A stretch of 64,000 nt of DNA, taken from the NCBI GenBank assembly GCA_028023455.1, contig JAQFVV010000515.1, forward strand, positions 1 through 64,000, in the 5' to 3' direction. This DNA comes from Epiperipatus broadwayi. Lineage: Eukaryota; Onychophora; Udeonychophora; Euonychophora; Peripatidae. The stretch's first letter is position 1. Each line of letters starts with the position of its first letter. Below the pieces are notes generated by a model, which made no database searches, was not told the DNA's origin, and worked only from the letters and a program-made list of their open reading frames with translations. Both the position numbers and the translations under genes were made by a program. This document shows, one piece after another, positions 60,660-64,000 of this stretch.

Positions 60660-61075
60660 ATATATATATATATACCCCGAAACAGACGAAAGGGATGAGA
60701 AGGACACTCGACGTTTAGAAACAAACACCTGGGGTTTTGGAGACCGGGATATCTTTTCTTTTTTTTTTAGTCTTGAGGCTCTGCAATGATATAGATTGCA
60801 GAGGCTCTACTATGTGGGATGCGAACGAGATCAGACCCATAAGCTATCTGGTTTGCTATGCTGAGTTTGAAGACATTGTGTCTAAAAATTCACGCTTGCA
60901 AGCTGAATAGAAATTATTTCATAAACGCTCAGAGTTTGTATTTAGATCTGTTTCTTTATTCCTGTCTTTCCTGACGATCAAAGCTTGAAATCATGATCTG
61001 AAAGTGGAATTATAGTTAGAGATAGTGATCTAACTACTCTGACGTTTAGAACAAACAACCGATGGCTTTGGACAA
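60660..61075 (-). repeat. SINE-like composite with direct repeats
   Basis: GACGTTTAGAA.CAAACA occurs at about 60709 and 61041, followed in each case by GG.TTTGGA. On the minus strand GTTCGCATCCCACATAG (near 60820) resembles a tRNA B-box, and GTCAGAGTAGTTAGATCAC (near 61030) an A-box. A 9-bp perfect stem CTCTGCAAT/ATTGCAGAG lies at 60779-60803. It is probably a tRNA-derived repeat, but unproven. Confidence 0.4.
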
Positions 61076-61079
61076 AAAA

Positions 61080-62875
61080 AAAAATTTTTTTTTTTTTTTT
61101 TATATATATATATATTAAAATCAGGTATACTTTATGAATTATTAAAATGAATGGGGTTTTTTTCTATACAGGCATATCTCTGTGTTTATATATAGGTGTG
61201 TTTTATGTAAACTTATTGAAATATATGCAAATTTCAATGTAATAGCATATTTTTGTATCTTAATCAAAATCAGAATGTTGAATATATATTTATAACTTAT
61301 CAGACCCCAATTTAATTTATTGTTATTGCTGTTAATAAATTTATATTTCATTAAGTTATTACAGTGAATTTATTTTTTGCTCACAGTAACAGTTATAGAA
61401 CTCTTGCTTCCTGAGCTAGATTCATGCATAATGGTTAGTTATATGGACTAGAATTTATGTTTATTCTTATGGACACTTTGTTGATGATGACTTCATTACT
61501 TCTCTAATTCTGGATAGCACAAAGTTATATTCTTTAAATTCCATGCACAATTTTATTTTAGTATTAATTAGAAATTAAGTTTCTTGTTGGCCAGTAAATT
61601 AATGGGACTAAATGGCCAGTATGTTGATGATGATCAACATGTTCTGTATCCCAGCATTATTTTTTGTTAAACTCTGATGGATTAGCAATGCATCCAAATT
61701 ATTGTTTATATAACCTTCCCCAAGCTTGGTAAGATTTAGCCTGGTATATAGTGAACCACTTTCAAATCCAGTCACAAGGTTATTTGTTGATTTTTTGATC
61801 ATTCATGATAATGAATGATTGTTCTTCTTCTCTATAATGTATAAACTTATAGTTATTCTTTGTTTCTTCAGATCTCTCATGTTCTTTACTTTTATATTTA
61901 ATTTTAGATTTAAATTAGACTACTCTTTGACTTGGGTATAATGATGATAATTTTCCATCACTCCAGGTTCACCTCTGATGATGTTATTCTATTAAAAATG
62001 GCTACCCAACTGTAGGATAAATGATGATCAAGTATTAGTGGTCATTACTACAAAATTGCCACTCAACTTGATCTCAAATATAACCATATCTAAAAAAGAA
62101 AAAAGTATGTATTTTATGCAAAATTAAATATTTAAAAAAATCATCACTGTGAAATGTGACAAAAGTATTGATGATTAAGTTATAAAATAGTGGTTAATGT
62201 ATAGTGAAGGAGTTCATATTTAAAGTTGAATAAAAAATCTATAATTTTGATGATTGGATTGGGGTTTTGACTGTTGGAGTTTGTTTAGCAGTATTTTCAG
62301 TTTTTATGGTGGAGGGAGGGTATTGTCATTGGCTTGAGGATACAATGTTTTCATATAACTCCAAGAATTGTTCTGTCTCAGACATAGTTTCAACCCATTT
62401 TCTTATTTTCTATTGTTTATCATGGTGCAGTTAACATAGTCCTGCCATGATCTCAGTCTCTAAGTCTTCAAGAAAAGGAGCAAGGTATAGTTTTGCACGT
62501 TCCAGCCTCTAAGATTCAAAGAAACAGGACTGTGCAAAGATGTTTGAATTTTTATTTCATATCAAGGGTTGTAGTAGCTTATAGTGTCTAAATTGAGGAA
62601 GCCCTTTTGGTGTTCAGGCTGCATTGTGTACTTATAGTCCAATGGCTGAATTTTTTATCTATATCAGAATTGCAGGTCACTATTCATTCTGTTAGCTGTC
62701 AGATGCATGTCAAATCTCTAAACAATTGATGAGAACATAGTTTGAGTATGAACTTTGTTTTGGTTATGCATAGATATTATGTAAAAATATTGATAGGTTA
62801 ATGTCTCATTTTTTCCCCTTTTCCCCATGAGGAGGGATATGAGATAGTTATGTCTCATGGCATAAAACAACATAG
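61080..62875. other. no gene recognised
   Basis: A/T homopolymer junction at 61074-61110, then AT-rich DNA. 61900-62700 is less biased and might hold an old element, but I see no motif. Confidence 0.35.
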
Positions 62876-62879
62876 TAGT

Positions 62880-64000
62880 CATCATCATCATCATCAACAA
62901 TTATCAATCCACAGCCGGATGAAGGTCTCTCCAAGTTCAACCCATCTTTTCTGATCTTTAGCTTCTCTTCTCCACATCATCCCTGCACACTTTCTTATTT
63001 CATCCATCCATCTCACATGTGGTTTCTTTCTGGGTCTTTTACAATCTCTTGGAATCCAGTTTAAAATTTCAATTGTTCATCTATTATCATCTCTTCTAGC
63101 AATATGATTAGCCCAACTCCACTTCAGTCTTTTAATTTTTTCAGTGAGATCAGTAACACCTGTTTGTTCTCTTAGCCATACATTGCATTTTCGATCTCTT
63201 CTTGTTACTCCCAACATGCATCTCTCCATACTTCTTTGAGTTGTTTGAAGTCTCTGCATTGCTCTTCTATTAACTGTCCAAGTTTCAGATCCATAAGAAG
63301 AACTGGCAAAACACATTTATTAAAAATCTTCCTTTTCAAGCACATAGGCATATTTCCTTTTAGTATCAAGTTATTTCTACCAAAAGCACTCCAAACAAGT
63401 TTAATTCTATGATTAATTTCATCCATTATGTTTCCAGCTGTGTTAATAATCTGACCAAGGTATTTGTAACTGTTAACTTCTTCTAATTCTTCATAGTCAA
63501 TCTTTATTTTCATATTTTGAGAAAATCTATTAAACATTACTTTAGTCTTTTTAACATTTATCTTTAGTCCTACTTTCCTACTTTCATCTGATAACTCCTG
63601 CAACATTTCCTGTAACTCTAAAGCATTATTTGCAAAAACAACTACATCATCTGCAAAATCTAAATGACTTAAATAATCTCCATTTACTTTCACTTCTTTA
63701 GCTTCCCATTTTAACCCACAAAATACTTTTTGCAGTACTGCTGTAAAAAGTTTTGGAGATATGGAGTCATCCTGTCTTACACTCTTCTCAATGTTGACTT
63801 TTCTACTATCATTATGTAATCTAATTGTTGCTGTTGCATTTTTATAAATATTCTTTAAAATATGACAATATCCTGGATCTATATCTTGATGATCCAATGC
63901 TTTAATCACCGAAGAAATGTTTATAGAATCAAATGCCTTTTCATAATCTACAAATCCTAAGCATAATGGCAACTCATATTCATTTGTCCTTTCTATAACT
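62880..64000 (-). mobile_element. RTE-type LINE, 3' half, broken; continues beyond the window
   Basis: Minus strand. The reverse transcriptase frame (63205-63972) contains FVDYEKAFDSINISSVI (motif A), SVRQDDSISPKLFTAVL, HLDFADDVVVFAN (catalytic FADD), GLKINVKKTKVMFN and YKYLGQII. A frameshift near 63300 moves the frame to YGSETWTVNRRAMQRLQ...VTRRDR (63077-63316). A stop then replaces the tryptophan after RRDDNR. The terminal block RWMDEIRKCAG..WRREAKD ends at a (TCA)n tract, 62878-62896, which is the (TGA)n tail of the element. The 5' end lies past 64000. Confidence 0.93.

Overview
This is eukaryotic, very AT-rich, gene-poor DNA, most likely from a large repeat-laden invertebrate genome. It carries one spliced protein-coding gene amid tens of kilobases of dead or small mobile elements. 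The gene is a nuclear receptor of the NR2E group whose zinc fingers resemble, from memory, the arthropod Hr83/NR2E5 type, which points to a protostome animal (mollusc or arthropod/chelicerate). The sequence does not settle the phylum. No bacterial, organellar or viral genes are evident.

Layout. 1-9900: AT-rich DNA with no gene, a decayed Penelope-like element (GIY-YIG domain, about 2035-2582, minus strand) and a tRNA-like SINE (8605-8684). 9960-10366: the likely promoter and 5' untranslated region, visibly richer in GC and CCAAT boxes. 10367-21948: the receptor gene on the plus strand. A tiny first coding exon (ATG plus one base) is followed by a 6.5 kb intron, two exons that encode both zinc fingers (16872-17012 and 17106-17198), a 4.4 kb intron and a fourth exon (21575 onward). 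All introns are GT-AG and phase 1. Exon 4 either ends at a strong donor at 21920 or reads through to a stop at 21946-21948, which is followed by AATAAA and a GT-rich tract. No ligand-binding-domain exon was recognised in the remaining 42 kb, so a receptor of about 203 residues without that domain is a real possibility.

22-64 kb: intergenic or further intronic DNA filled with repeats. It holds a jockey-like LINE (about 25400-27300, minus), a Penelope-like element with reverse transcriptase and GIY-YIG remains (28371-29506, plus), a second Penelope fragment flanked by inverted terminal repeats (33679-34329), a LINE carboxy-terminal fragment (39290-39790), a LINE in two pieces (50016-50288 and 52797-54352, minus) and an RTE-type LINE that runs off the right edge (62880-64000, minus), with truncated relatives at 14065 and 36574.

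Small repeats form several families: a tRNA-only SINE of about 100 bp (four copies, three with clear target duplications); an older SINE family of about 100 bp (eight diverged copies); a foldback family with long inverted arms, one copy flanked by a 9-bp direct repeat; two other long foldbacks (37760-38274 and 39878-40515); and several sharp hairpins, including a perfect 66-bp inverted repeat inside intron 3 of the receptor. Very short (TA)n runs are scattered throughout. The autonomous elements (LINEs, Penelope) would have supplied the enzymes that moved the SINEs, but every coding copy seen here is broken.
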